This document shows positions 41,185 to 50,717 of a stretch of DNA of 64,000 nucleotides, in pieces; position 1 is the stretch's first letter; each line of letters begins with the position of its first letter. The translations under genes were made by a program, and so were the position numbers. The stretch lies in assembly GCA_013397865.1 (NCBI GenBank), contig VZTI01004617.1, positions 428,821 through 492,820 on the forward strand. Reading direction: 5' to 3'. The notes beneath the pieces were generated by a model. That model searched no databases and had not been told where the DNA came from. It worked only from the letters and a program-made list of their open reading frames with translations. Origin of the DNA: Struthidea cinerea. Taxonomy: Eukaryota > Chordata > Aves > Passeriformes > Corcoracidae.

Positions 41185-41273
41185 GTTCTTTGTGAATATA
41201 ATTTTCAGATTTATTCTGAAAGATATCTGAAATATATTTCAGAATAAATCTGAAAATTATATTCACAAAGAAC
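41185..41273. repeat. Perfect 37-bp inverted repeat with 15-nt loop
   Basis: The left arm 41185-41221 (starting GTTCTTTGTGAATATAATTT) is the exact reverse complement of 41237-41273. The loop is 15 nt. It lies about 450-540 bp beyond the stop codon of the minus-strand gene, past the first candidate poly(A) signal. Transcribed on either strand it would fold into a long perfect stem. Confidence 0.95.
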
Positions 41274-41392
41274 AGAGCCATTCCTGTGGGGATTTTCCAA
41301 ACATTTATCTGTTCAAATAAATCCTGTCCACACAAATCCTTGAGTGAGCAAGTTTGACCATGTAAACAGCCTCTGTTTGGGGCAGAGGACTC

Positions 41393-41398
41393 TTTATT
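41393..41398 (-). terminator. Candidate poly(A) signal of the PEP-synthase-like gene
   Basis: AATAAA on the minus strand (TTTATT on plus), about 330 nt past the stop codon. Several other A/T hexamers lie nearby, so this choice is a guess that only transcript data can settle. Confidence 0.3.
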
Positions 41399-41727
41399 TC
41401 TATAATGGGACAGATTTTCTAAAGAAGAGAGTGTCCAGAATGGACCGTCCTGCAACTCATAAACCTATATGGAGACCTAGATAAAACCCAGATAAACCCA
41501 GGTAACAAACAAATTGGCTGCACCCATGAAGTGCTTGTGCAACCATTCCTTTTCAAATAATATATAGAGTGTTTGTCAACTTCATAAACACATTAAGCAC
41601 TAAATGAACAACATTTTTTTACATCAGGTAAAAAAAATCTGTGCATTTATGCTTCAAATATCTATGGAGTCATAGAAGTCAATACAGGAGGATGGGAGTT
41701 CTTTACCTCTTCCTGCCTGTCATTATT

Positions 41728-41888
41728 TTACCTGTAATAAAATTCAACCAGGCCCCAGCCTGGTGTTAACCCATTCAGCTGGAAATCTGCAATGCACTCG
41801 TGGAAAACTTTATTTCCGGTCAGGCCATTGTACACCACGGGACGGGTCTGCTCATCCAGAGCTGCAGAAACATCAAAGCTCTTGCCAC
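41728..41888 (-). CDS. Exon 10 (terminal coding exon) of the PEP-synthase-like gene
   Basis: The 161-nt coding part follows acceptor CTTCTCCAAG and ends at TAA. It encodes GGKSFDVSAALDEQTRPVVY and finishes in GLTPGWGLVEFYYR. A short C-terminus of the form G-x-G-x-x-E-F-x-Y is, from memory, how this domain ends in its relatives, so the protein appears complete rather than truncated. Confidence 0.85.
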
Positions 41889-44800
41889 CTTGGAGAAGAG
41901 TAAAAAAGGAAACAATGTCACCAACCTTCAGCAGTATTTTATCTCAAAAAAATGCAATAGCTATTATTTTTGTGTATGGGGGTTTTATGCATTTCTGAAG
42001 AGTAATAGCTCTGTCTGCTTTGTAAATCAAGTAAACTAATCACCCATATTTCCAGCTGAATCCACCTCATAACAGATGTTTGGAAACCCCACAAAAAACT
42101 CTGGGTTTTTTATACTCTGGGAAAAATCCAGACTGGGTTTTCCCCCATTCCATATTCCAGGAAAAATTGGTTTTCCCCTATTCCATATTCCAGGAAAAAT
42201 CCAGTCCGGGTTTTCCCCCATTCCGTATTCCAGGAAAAATCCAGTCCGGGTTTTCCCCCATTCCGTATTCCAGAAAAATCCAGTCCGGGTTTTCTGCCAT
42301 TCCGTACTCCGGGAAAAATCCAGTCCGGGTTTTCCCCCATTCCGTACTCCGGGAAAAATCCAGTCCGGGTTTTCCGCCATTCCGTATTCCAGAAAAATCC
42401 AGTCCGGGTTTTCCGCCATGCCGTACTCCGGGAAAATCCAGTCCGGGTTTTCCGCCATGCCGTACCCCGGGGTATCCATTTTTTCCGGATGAATACGAGC
42501 AACAGCGACCAGAAACAGGATCTGGAGCTCTCCCTCTGGAACCTGCAGCCCTGCTCCTGCAGTGGGCACGTTTCTCCCAGGACACACCACACCTATGATT
42601 CAATTTAAGCAGGGAAGTGCCCATGGCAGGGGTGCTGGAACCAGAGGATTTTCAAGTCCCTTCCAACCCAAGCCATGATTTTATGGTTCTAAGTCGATTT
42701 CTCAGGTGAGAATGTGAGGTGATGCATTCCCCAGGATCACATGGAATCTCACTGAATAGCTGTGAACACTGAAAAGTGTTAGCGGAGAAATTTTCCACCT
42801 TTCTGCTGCACTCTGTGAGAGCTCTATTTCTTACAGAAACTGAAAAACAGTGCTACGATTTTGCAGCTGTTGTGTAATATTGTTATGATATTATCTGGGA
42901 AAATATTCTGAAAGGTTTTAGCCAACCAGTACGGGAGGTGGATGGTCGGTGACCAATGACCTTATGCCATGCTGGCCACCCAAGTTACATAAACCGATTT
43001 ATAATTAAATAAATGAGTCATTATTACTCCTGAACTTGTGTGTTGTTCCTCGCCACTTGTGCTGCTCACAGTGACAAACAGTCTTTCCTCTGCTAAAGGA
43101 ACTGCATCCCCGCAATGAAGGCAGATGTAGCCGGACTGTGTTGAGCTTACCAGCAGTAAAACTGACTCCATACTTATCCTGGATAACCCCATCCTCAGCC
43201 AGCTCAGCCAGGGAGGCATTGGACCACTCAATGCCAGCCTTCCTCCCATCAGGAAAAAACACATAACCTACAGTGAGGCTGAAGGGGAGAGGAACAGAGC
43301 GGATTTAAAGTTCAACCAAAATTCAAAACCACCAGCACAACAGCCAAGAGAATTGGAATTGTTTAACCCAGAGAAGAGAAGGCTCCAGGGAGACCTTATA
43401 GCCCCTTCCAGTGCCTATAGGGGTTCCAGGAAAGCTGGAGAGGGACTTTGGAAAAGGGCATGGATAAGGGAAATAGCTCCCCACTGCCATAGGGTTAGAT
43501 GGGATGTTGGGAAGAAATTCTTCCCTGTGAGGATGGTGAAGCCCTGGCACAGGGTGCCCAGAGAAGCTGTGGCTGCCCCTTCTCTGGAAGTGTCCAAGGC
43601 CAGGCTGGACAGGGCTTGGAGCAGCCTTGGGGCCATGGATATTGGTCTTTAATCCTCTGGATGCAGAGCACACCAGTCAGCAAGGCAGGGCTCCCTGTGG
43701 AATGCAGACTGCAGTCAGATACACCTTCTCAAACAGCTGGAAGTGCCCAGTTTGTGCCTCTGAGTCATCCAGACAGTCACACAGGCAGCTGCATCAGCCC
43801 TCAGCCATTGCATGGGAAGGAAGCAAGGGGAGGTAAAAGCCCTCCTTGTGACTAACAGCAAATGAAAAACTGGGAGCAGGGAGCAGGAGGGCACGGATGG
43901 AAATTGGGCTGTGCAGGTTCAAAGCAAGAATGCGCACACAGGTGTCCTGCAGAGCAGCTTTTGCCACCTTAGAGATGAGTGGTTTTAGCAACATCAAGTT
44001 CTTTTGTCACTTACTGAGTTGTGGTAGCTGGCATGTTAATAACTGTTAAATGTGCTGCAGTCCCATCCTGCAAGAGAGAGAAGAAGCAGCCAAAGTCGTG
44101 CAGACTCAGTTCTGAGGGTCCTTCACTGGCTGGACCAAGAAGACACTGGCTATAACTCAGCTTATGCAATGTGCTATGGCTTCATACTTTAAAAGCCTCT
44201 CACTACATCTTCCATGAAAATCTGGCTGCAAACGAATCCAGGAATATAAACCAAACACGTTCAGGACAGATTAAGGACGATGGGAACAACAGAAAGTCCA
44301 CAGCAAGAGGACATAGGAGGGAAACAAAGCCTGCAAAGGAGCACAAAACTGATGACCAGACTTCTCTTCTAACCTGTATTAGTCTATCTGGGAGCAGCAG
44401 ACAGGGAAAATATTAAGAAGGAACTGGAATCTCCTGGTTTTACCAATTTCTCTTCCATCCTTGAGTCTGGAACACTTCATACTCCACTTGGGCTGCTCTG
44501 AGGCAAATTTAAGCCTCCTCTGCGATGCAATAAATGTACAGACACTCAGGGTAAGAGGGCTCCAAACTTCAGTCTGCAATAAACTTCTTAACAAAGTCAG
44601 CTGGCTTTTAATTAGGGGCAGAACAGCCACAGTCACTGTGAGTCCTGAATAACTGAAGAACAGGGAGAGGTTGCTACCTGGTTATACACATTGTGGTGCC
44701 TTTGGAAAAGGTACACAGGCACGTGATAAATCAGGATTTGCACAGAAGTGGGATTTTCCAAGCTGTGCTTTTGTGCTGGCCCCATATATCTGGGAAAAGA

Positions 44801-47800
44801 ACTTTTATTCTGAATTCAGGCTAAACCCCTGTAATGCTGCCTATAATAGGGAGTTTTTCTTTACGCCTGGCTTGGCAAAGGAAATGCCTTTTCAGGAGCA
44901 TCTGCTGGGCTTGGCTGGCAGCTGGCAGGGCCAGCCCTCAGCCTGTCCCTGGGCTGTGTGCTCCCAGCAGCCACAGCCCTGCCTCTCCTGCACACAGCAC
45001 AGCAGAGAATTATTGCTCAGCACAGGCAGAAATATTTGCTGACTGCTGTCACGAAGGCTTAGGATGCCTCAAACACCTCAGGCTTCCCATTAATGGGAAT
45101 CAGCACTGCAGCAACTCCACGGAGTGCTGGGTACTTGCAGCAGCTGAGAAACTCTCCTGTAAAGCTGCCTGCTAATTTTTTCTTTAAAAAGCCAAAACAA
45201 ACAGTTTCAAGTTATCAAAACAAGTTTTGCTTCAATCAGTGTAGCAAAATCTCAATTTTTATACCCATAGCTCTGCTTTTGAGAGCTGCTCCCGACACTG
45301 ATCTGGGCTAATGGTGCCACCAGCCAGCACTTCTGATTGTACACCATGGATGCTCCCAACTCCTTATTTCTGGGTACTTAAATAAGCCTGAAAAGGTCAG
45401 AAATATTTCCTGGTTAGGTAGCACATGGCCATGTTAATACCTACTTCAAAGTGTGCCAAAATCATGACATAACGGTAAATCTCAGCCCAGTTCCGGATAC
45501 CTGCAAAAGAAAGAACAAAATCCCCCAGCCTGAAGTTCACCATTCCTGGGAAGCGTGAACTAACAGGACCTGGGTTGACATTAACTTTGGATAAAGAAAT
45601 ATCCAGTAATTGACAATGTGGTAAGCAATGCACGTCCCCAAAATAGTGATGGTATTTCCTCTGGAGTGTCTTAACTTCATGCCCAGGCATTGACCTGGGT
45701 ATTTTAACAGATAATCCTTAGTCTCACTGCCCTGCCAGTGTCAGCTGCAGTGCAGGTATTCCCAAGGGAGGGAATTCTTTCCAGTGCTGTTACCATAGGA
45801 GTGGCTCCGAACGCCTTTGAGGGACAGCTCCGTTTTCCCATGGTTTTCTATTTCAATCTCTCCAACAGACTGGCCCCACTGCTCGTGTCGGAAATGCTGT
45901 TCCCTTTGTCTGGAAGAAAGGAGTGGATCAGCACAGACGAGATCTCCAGGTCTCCTCAAGAAGCCTTGATGCCAATCTGATGGATTTATATCCCAAAATG
46001 AAAGAACATTCAGAGCATCTGGACCATGGCTATCCCAGATTTCCACTTCTACATCTCCCAGTTATTACTACATAATGAGACACCTGAGAATGAAACAACT
46101 GCGAATTCTCACCCTGGCAGACTACAAAATCACCCTTTGTTTGAAGAAATGCTGGGCTGCCAAGCAGCTGCTGCTTAGAACTCAGCAGGTGTCACCAAAA
46201 CCCACATATTATTGATATACGTAATTTCTGCTTCTATTTAGACAACATATTCTTGGTTCTCGTATTTTCAGCTCTCCAGAGCTTGTATAGTAATTAAAAC
46301 ACCCACTTCAGCTCCTTTTTCACAGGATTATATTCCTTTTCTTAGATATAGCTGGACCACTGACTGTGGAAGCTGCCTAAACCAATGGAAAAAGACAGAA
46401 TAAGAAATATTCCTGATGCTGAAGGTTTCACCCACATATCAGGAAGATCCCACCTCTGTGCAGGATTCCCCAGCTGTGGTGTGGCACTGAAAACAGGAGC
46501 CATGTCCTTTATTAAAACACTTCAAATTTAAACATGCCTTCTAAAATCTACTACAACACACAACAGACCTTGAAGAGATCTGTAGAAAAAAGTTATTATT
46601 AACCCCAGAAGACAACGATCTTGCCTCTCACTTTTTGACCCTCTGGAAGAGCTTGATGGTCCACGGCTCCTGGGCTAAAGCACGAGCAAATGTGCTGGGG
46701 TTACTGTCAACATTAAAGTTAAAAACTTCTGTGGAGTTCTCCCAACTAGGAAAAGAGAGGGGGAAAAAAAAGACATTATTAGCATTCAGCTCATGCCAGG
46801 CCAAGTCGTACCTTGCTACTTTGACAGTGGCAATCTTTGTATTTTTTTGGGAAATTCTGATTTTCACCCTTTTAAATGAGCCATGAGCTCACTGTACGTC
46901 CCAAAGCAAGATGAAACACTTACTGCAAAGAGAATTTAACTGGTACGAGTTCTCCTTCCTCTTCACTCCACTGCTGTCTGTAGGGTCCTTTCCTGCAAGG
47001 CAAAGCACTATAATTTTATATCACTCCTAAACAAACAACCAAATGTTTCTTGTGTGTTTGGAATTGGATGGAATAGGAGACGCTGCAGAAGAATCTATAA
47101 TACTATACACCACCAGATATGATTTCATTCCTTAAAAATCAAAGTGTGTCAGTTACCAAACAGCTTTTGGTTCAAGATGTTGAACTATTTTCCAGATAGT
47201 GCTGAAAAAGCCTTGGTTTTACATGTAGATAAATGACATTAGGGAGTGCTGCAGTACCTGAGTAATCCATCAAAATTTATTTTCCAGCACATTTGGGGCT
47301 CCAGGTATTCCATAGTGAGCCCTCCTCCACTCCAGATCTCTTCGGATTCATCTCTCACCATCATGTTTGGATGCTGTGGGTGCTGAAAAGAGGAAACATT
47401 TCAGGAAAATATTTGTTTAATTCAGTTGTGAGGATGCCACACAGTAGTCTTGTTATACTAAATATTACTAAAACCCCAAAATAAGGCACTTCAATCCTAT
47501 CTCTTTTTTTTTTCCCCCTATATTCTGCAAATAGGATTTCTCCTGCTTTTTCTGGTCATGGCTACTCAGTGAAACAGATTTGTGAACTTAAAGAGAGTTG
47601 AGTGCGAAAGGATTTCTGTCAGGTCTTCTCTCCTTCTTTACTATGTAGCCAGCTCTCAACAAAAAAAGAAAATCCACAGGCAAAAATATGATTAATAATA
47701 TCTGATTAAGGTTTCTTTTCAGCAAGAATGAAGCAGATGTGCATAAAACGCCCTAAAAGCTTTCCCTTCTCTTTTAAAGAGGCAATTCCAAATGGTTTTT

Positions 47801-49065
47801 ATAGCATTAAAATGAAAAAAGGGAGGGGAAACCAATCATAAGCAGAAAATGGAACTCATTAACCACGTGCTGCACCTTCTTGGAAATACTGGATGCTCAA
47901 ATTCTTCCTGGGGGATTTAATAAGCCACTTTTTAGAAAATATGCTGTTTTGTGCACATTATGGGAAAGGGGAATGAGTATCAGATCCTACTGAAAAGAAA
48001 AGGGACATACCCAGTACTCTGGCCAGTTCTACCACTGCCTTTAGACACAGCACTGGTGTCTTACTGGTGTGAAGATGCAGAGAACATTAATTTTGGCTTG
48101 GGATCCTATCACAGGTTCAAGGCACGAGTTAAATACCGCTCCTGAACATCACCCCACATCCAGCACTTACTTCAAACTCCCCTATCCCATCCAGCCTCAG
48201 GAAGAGCCACATCTCACAGAGGCCATCGGGACGCCTGGCGAGGCGAGCGATCACAAAGGTCTTGTTGGTCTCTGCAAAGCCGGTGAAGTACAAGGAATCG
48301 AGTGCCTGGGGAAAGGGAAATGGATTTCAGCTCCAGCTGGAGGCAGGAAAGGGAGAAGAGTAGGTCAGCAATCGTTTGTTTTCCAAAGGCTTCCTCTCAG
48401 GGATCGAAATTTACTTTCACTTTTTGTATTTCATAGCAGGCACCCCGAGAACAGCCAGAGAGCTTCGCGAGCAGCAGTGAAACCTCAGTCAAAAGACAGG
48501 AGAGCTCAAAAAAATGGGGTAGGGCAGTGAGGGGTGCCAGGCACCAGGACGCAGGGAACGGGAGTACCTGAGGGATTGCCAGGGGTATGCAAGGTGCTGG
48601 AATGCAGAGGATGCAGTGGGGTGGAGGTGGAGGTGGTGTAGGTCCAGGGAAGATTGAGTCCAAAGGGGAAAAGGTGTTCTGAGGGAACGCGGGGATGCTG
48701 GGGATGGGAGTTCCAAGACTGGGATGCTGGGGATGGAGTGCCAGGGGAACAGGGAAATGGGAGAGCCAGCGTTGGGGGAAACAGGGATACCAGGGAATGA
48801 GAACGGGGCGGAGCAGAAGCGGGTCCCAGGGAAGCCGCTCTCAGGATCGGGGGTCCCAGGCCACTCACGTGGGGGTCTGCGCCGAGCGGGCGCGGCCGCC
48901 GCGGCTCGGCGGTGCCTCCGGCCGCCCGCTGCCTGCAGGCGCCGAGGCAGAGCAGGAGGCAGCCCAGGGCCCAGCGCTTCAGCGGCGCCCCGGAGCCGGG
49001 GGCGGCCGCTCGTCNGCCAGCAGCGCCGCGGCCAGCAGCGCCAGCAGCGCCGGCAGTGCCGGCAT
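41728..49065 (-). CDS. Ten-exon gene: secreted/ER protein resembling the N-terminal part of PEP-synthase-like animal proteins
   Basis: I built this model by hand from coding stretches and splice sites. Ten exons join with GT-AG introns, compatible phases throughout, and a TAA stop at 41728-41730; the total is 384 residues once one N in exon 1 is treated as a lost base. The protein starts with a hydrophobic leader. It carries three N-glycosylation sequons (NKT near residue 80, NST near 179, NAS near 309) and has no later membrane segment, so secretion or ER residence is likely. Segments such as GGGLTMEYLEPQMCWKI, IRNWAEIYRYVMILAHFEDG and GYVFFPDGRKAG recall, from memory, the N-terminal domain of invertebrate and fish proteins annotated as putative phosphoenolpyruvate synthase or rifampicin phosphotransferase-like. 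The ATP-grasp and swivelling-histidine domains of such enzymes are absent, so a catalytic role is not implied. The gene model is strong; the family assignment is moderate; the function is unknown. Confidence 0.82.
42119..42472. repeat. 40-bp minisatellite, about nine copies
   Basis: The unit is about 40 bp, built on GGAAAAATCCAGTCCGGG followed by a C-run and ATTCCGTATTCCA. About nine head-to-tail copies lie in the last intron of the minus-strand gene. One copy (the second) is about 7 bp short and several lack a single base. Later copies share the variants GCCATGCC and TACTCCG, suggesting stepwise expansion. Because 40 is not a multiple of three and the unit lacks stops, several frames on both strands stay open; these are not genes. 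Confidence 0.9.
42610..42691 (+). mobile_element. CR1 LINE 3'-end fragment
   Basis: Contains the CR1 3' tail pattern (CCCATGGCAGGGG, then AAGTCCCTTCCAACCCAAGCC and repeated ATTTTATGGTT). Heavily 5'-truncated. Confidence 0.8.
42761..43076 (+). mobile_element. Solo ERV LTR, TG...CA bounded, in the last intron
   Basis: Begins TGTGAACACTG and ends CACAGTGACA. It contains an AATAAA-type signal (AATTAAATAAATGAG) and a U5-like tail. It shares several blocks with the LTR at 32680-33043 (AGCGGAGAAATT, GTGGATGG-CG, GACCAAT-like). No internal retroviral genes flank it, so it is a solo LTR. It is antisense to the host gene. No clear target-site duplication was found, so the ends may be off by a few bases. 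Confidence 0.6.
43151..43278 (-). CDS. Exon 9 of the PEP-synthase-like gene
   Basis: The 128-nt exon has acceptor CTCCCCTTCAG and donor GTAAGC. It encodes LTVGYVFFPDGRKAGIEWSN and on to VSFTAG, with the third glycosylation sequon. An ERV LTR lies in the next intron, about 75 bp beyond this exon's donor and in the opposite orientation to the gene. Confidence 0.85.
43335..43640 (+). mobile_element. CR1 LINE fragment in intron 9
   Basis: Matches the usual CR1 3' region (AGAAGAGAAGGCTCCAGGGA, ATTCTTCCCTGTGAGGATGG, AAGTGTCCAAGGCCAGGCTG). It lacks the very 3' tail, so it is truncated at both ends. It lies upstream of exon 9, within intron 8 of the minus-strand gene. Confidence 0.85.
44015..44067 (-). 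CDS. Exon 8 of the PEP-synthase-like gene
   Basis: A 53-nt exon too short to give a long open frame. I found it by looking for the phase-0 entry that exon 7 and exon 9 demand. The acceptor is CTCTCTTGCAG and the donor GTAAGT. It encodes DGTAAHLTVINMPATTT; the opening DG continues the HFE-DG motif from exon 7. Confidence 0.82.
45445..45500 (-). CDS. Exon 7 of the PEP-synthase-like gene
   Basis: A 56-nt exon with acceptor TTTTGCAG. Two GT donors are possible a few bases apart; only the upstream one (GAA|GTAGGT) gives the phase that exon 8 needs. It encodes IRNWAEIYRYVMILAHFE, which matches my recollection of the conserved RNWA...R-x-V-x-x-x-A-x-F element of the family. Confidence 0.85.
45794..45909 (-). 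CDS. Exon 6 of the PEP-synthase-like gene
   Basis: The 116-nt exon follows a very good polypyrimidine acceptor (CTCCTTTCTTCCAG). Its donor is a weaker GTAACA. It encodes QREQHFRHEQWGQSVGEIEI through LKGVRSHSYG, a transition from a charged helix to a second beta-rich domain with the family-like pattern ending in R-S-x-x-G. Confidence 0.85.
46632..46745 (-). CDS. Exon 5 of the PEP-synthase-like gene
   Basis: The 114-nt exon has acceptor TTTTCCTAG and donor GTGAGA. It encodes WENSTEVFNFNVDSNPSTFA and the following residues, including the second glycosylation sequon, then a basic tail (FQRVKK) that is completed across the junction. An open reading frame continues a few codons into the intron to a TGA, so intron retention would truncate the protein here. 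Confidence 0.85.
46924..46992 (-). CDS. Exon 4 of the PEP-synthase-like gene
   Basis: A short 69-nt exon with acceptor TTGCAG and a consensus GTAAGT donor. It encodes KGPYRQQWSEEEGELVPVKF and neighbouring residues, an acidic surface-loop-like segment followed by a beta-strand-like run. It ends two bases into a codon. Confidence 0.85.
47258..47382 (-). CDS. Exon 3 of the PEP-synthase-like gene
   Basis: This 125-nt exon lies between acceptor TTTTCAG and donor GTACTG. It encodes about residues 112-153, including the GGGLTMEYLEPQMCWKINF stretch that is the most family-like part of the protein. It ends two bases into an arginine codon that exon 4 completes. Confidence 0.85.
48171..48305 (-). CDS. 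Exon 2 of the PEP-synthase-like gene
   Basis: The acceptor is a pyrimidine-rich tract ending CCCCAG and the donor is GTAAGT. The exon is 135 nt, 45 whole codons, phase 0 at both ends. It encodes residues 67-111, beginning ALDSLYFTGFAETNKTF. It contains the first glycosylation sequon and the aromatic/aliphatic alternation of a beta-rich domain (LCEMWLFLRLDG). Confidence 0.85.
48530..48860. other. G-rich, imperfectly repetitive intron 1
   Basis: Intron 1 of the minus-strand gene is G-rich on the plus strand. Short motifs recur (GGGATGCTGGGGATGG and variants), along with a GGAGGT run near 48620. The G-runs could form G-quadruplexes on the plus strand. No coding exon was seen in it. Confidence 0.45.
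48869..49065 (-). CDS. Exon 1 of the PEP-synthase-like gene (leader peptide, contains an N)
   Basis: The exon reads from ATG at 49065 to a strong donor (CAC|GTGAGT, last exon base 48869). The first residues, MPALPALLALLAAALL, form a hydrophobic leader. At the N (49015) the frame breaks: read as written, translation hits TGA about 11 codons later. If one more base is present at the N, the frame continues through a second hydrophobic run (KRWALGCLLLCLGAC) to the donor in phase 0, which is what exon 2 requires. Either hydrophobic run could serve as the signal peptide. There is no in-frame ATG just ahead of the second one, so I favour the first ATG plus a sequencing error. The start is less certain than the rest of the gene. 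Confidence 0.65.
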
Positions 49066-49210
49066 CGCGGGTGCGGGGTGCGGAGCGATGCTGGGCGCGG
49101 TGCGCAGCGATGCTGGGCGCGGTGCGGAGCCCGGTGCGGGGCTGGCTCCGGCCGCCTCCAAACCCCGCCTCGGGGCCGCTCCCCGCCGTGTCCCGGGATG
49201 GCTCGCGGTC
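48870..49210. promoter_or_regulatory. CpG-rich promoter/5' region of the PEP-synthase-like gene
   Basis: This stretch is strongly GC- and CpG-rich, unlike its flanks. It covers exon 1 and the sequence just upstream, as expected for a CpG-island promoter. Upstream of the ATG, a unit of about 20 bp (core GCGATGCTGGGCGCGGTGCG) occurs twice in tandem. I see no TATA box. Confidence 0.5.
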
Positions 49211-49424
49211 ATTTCCGCGAGGGGCTTGTCCAACTCTGGGAAGTTGCTTTTGCTCCTTTTATTTACTACGCACTCCAAGGGAAGTTCAGGCAATTCTCCT
49301 GGGAAAGATGCAGCCGAATTTCTAGGAAACCCTCCAGTGATGCGGTGCAGAAAAAGCGGGTATTAGGCTCTCTTCCCCGAGGCACCCAACTCTTTGCTGC
49401 AGATGGCTGAAGGAGAGTCCGTTT

Positions 49425-49641
49425 AAGATTAGATATATGAAATAAGTGTCTCACAAGGAGGGTGGAGAAACACCGGCACAGGCTGCTCAGAGAGGCGGTG
49501 GGATGCCCCATCTCCGGAAACATTTGGATGCAGCTTTGAGCAACCTGGTCTAGTTGAAGATGCCCATGGCAGGGGGCCGTTGGACTAGATTGCCTTTAAA
49601 AGGACCCTTCCGAATCAAACTATTCTATGATTTTATGATTT
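49425..49641 (+). mobile_element. CR1 LINE 3' end
   Basis: AAGATTAGATATATGAAATA to CTATTCTATGATTTTATGAT, with the GAGCAACCTGGTCTAGTTGA block. Lies upstream of the PEP-synthase-like gene's CpG region. Confidence 0.9.
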
Positions 49642-50717
49642 CTGATCCTGTTTTATTGGGCTCTTGGCGTAAGTGGGTCCTTTACTTGCTCCCACTGCCG
49701 GCTCCAGCCAACAGGCAGCAGCTTCACCCAAGGAACCAAACAGCCCCACCCACAGCATCTCTTCAGCATCTCTTATAGGTACCATTTCTAGACGCCATAT
49801 TTTTGAAGCATTTGGCTGGCTGCACAAGAGATCTTTTTATTCCTTTTGCAATTAACAAGCATTTAGTCTCATTTTCCTACACCGAAGCAAACCCAGCCTC
49901 TCAGGAGAGGTTGAAGTGCAGCTCATCTCACCTTGGAGAAAGCTGGGGCTCTCAGAACCTGTGATTTCTTTGTCTCCTGGGTGTTTTGACTCCCTGTTAG
50001 CTCTCCAAACTTCTCAGCAGACACCCTGTTACTTGAAAAAGCATTTATTGTGCATTTTTATGCCTTGTTTCAATTGTGCCTCAGTTTGGTTTTATAACCA
50101 CCTCTGCCCTGGTTTGCGTTTAACAGATCAGTGCTTATGGCTCTTTTGGTTTTCTTCTCTGAATGCAACTTGTTGTTAGTAACCTCCTGAGCTCTGCTGC
50201 TCCTTTTTGCCCTTTATCAAGTTTGTCCTGATACTGATGTGCACTTATGCTGCCTCGGTGATCATGTTTCTATTGTTCCCTCAAAAGCTTTTAGTATATA
50301 CGATGTTCCTTTTACCTTCTTAAAAAGGTTCCTCAGTTTTACACGGCTCCCCTTTTCTGAGACCAGGCACAACTGTTCTGTGTTGCTTTATTGTTGTCCA
50401 TGGGCCACATTAAATTAAAAGGAGAAGGACAGAAGGCACCAGAGATTCAGACAATGAGGTTCAGAAATTCATTTCTGTAAATCACCATTGCTTCAGTCAG
50501 TATTGAAGGGACACATCTTAAAGTTAAGCACCTAGAGTAGGCAGAGAGCCAGAGGGATAATAAGGTTGTTTTCATACTGTGGAGGGATTGAAAACAGTCT
50601 GAAAGAAAGAGATGTGTCACAATGTTATCACCCTGCACCTGCAGCACGGCAAACGTGGCTCAGTCCACAGAAAGGCTGCGAAGGGAATGGATTATGAAAA
50701 ACAGCTTTTCTTTTTTT

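Noticed and set aside
1..41400. Exons of KIAA0513, the neighbour of ZDHHC7 in human
   Set aside because: I looked for its recognisable segments on the minus strand and found none; it may lie outside the window.
42119..42472. CRISPR-like array
   Set aside because: Units are contiguous 40-mers without unique spacers, in a eukaryotic intron.
42036..42624. Overlapping open frames of 138-184 codons on both strands
   Set aside because: They are translations of the 40-bp minisatellite, whose unit lacks stops.
45441..45444. Alternative donor four bases further into the intron after exon 7
   Set aside because: It leaves a phase that exon 8 cannot continue; the upstream donor does.
48695..49410. Plus-strand open frames of 223-228 codons
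   Set aside because: They run across a G-rich intron and CpG island antisense to exon 1; low stop density is due to GC content.
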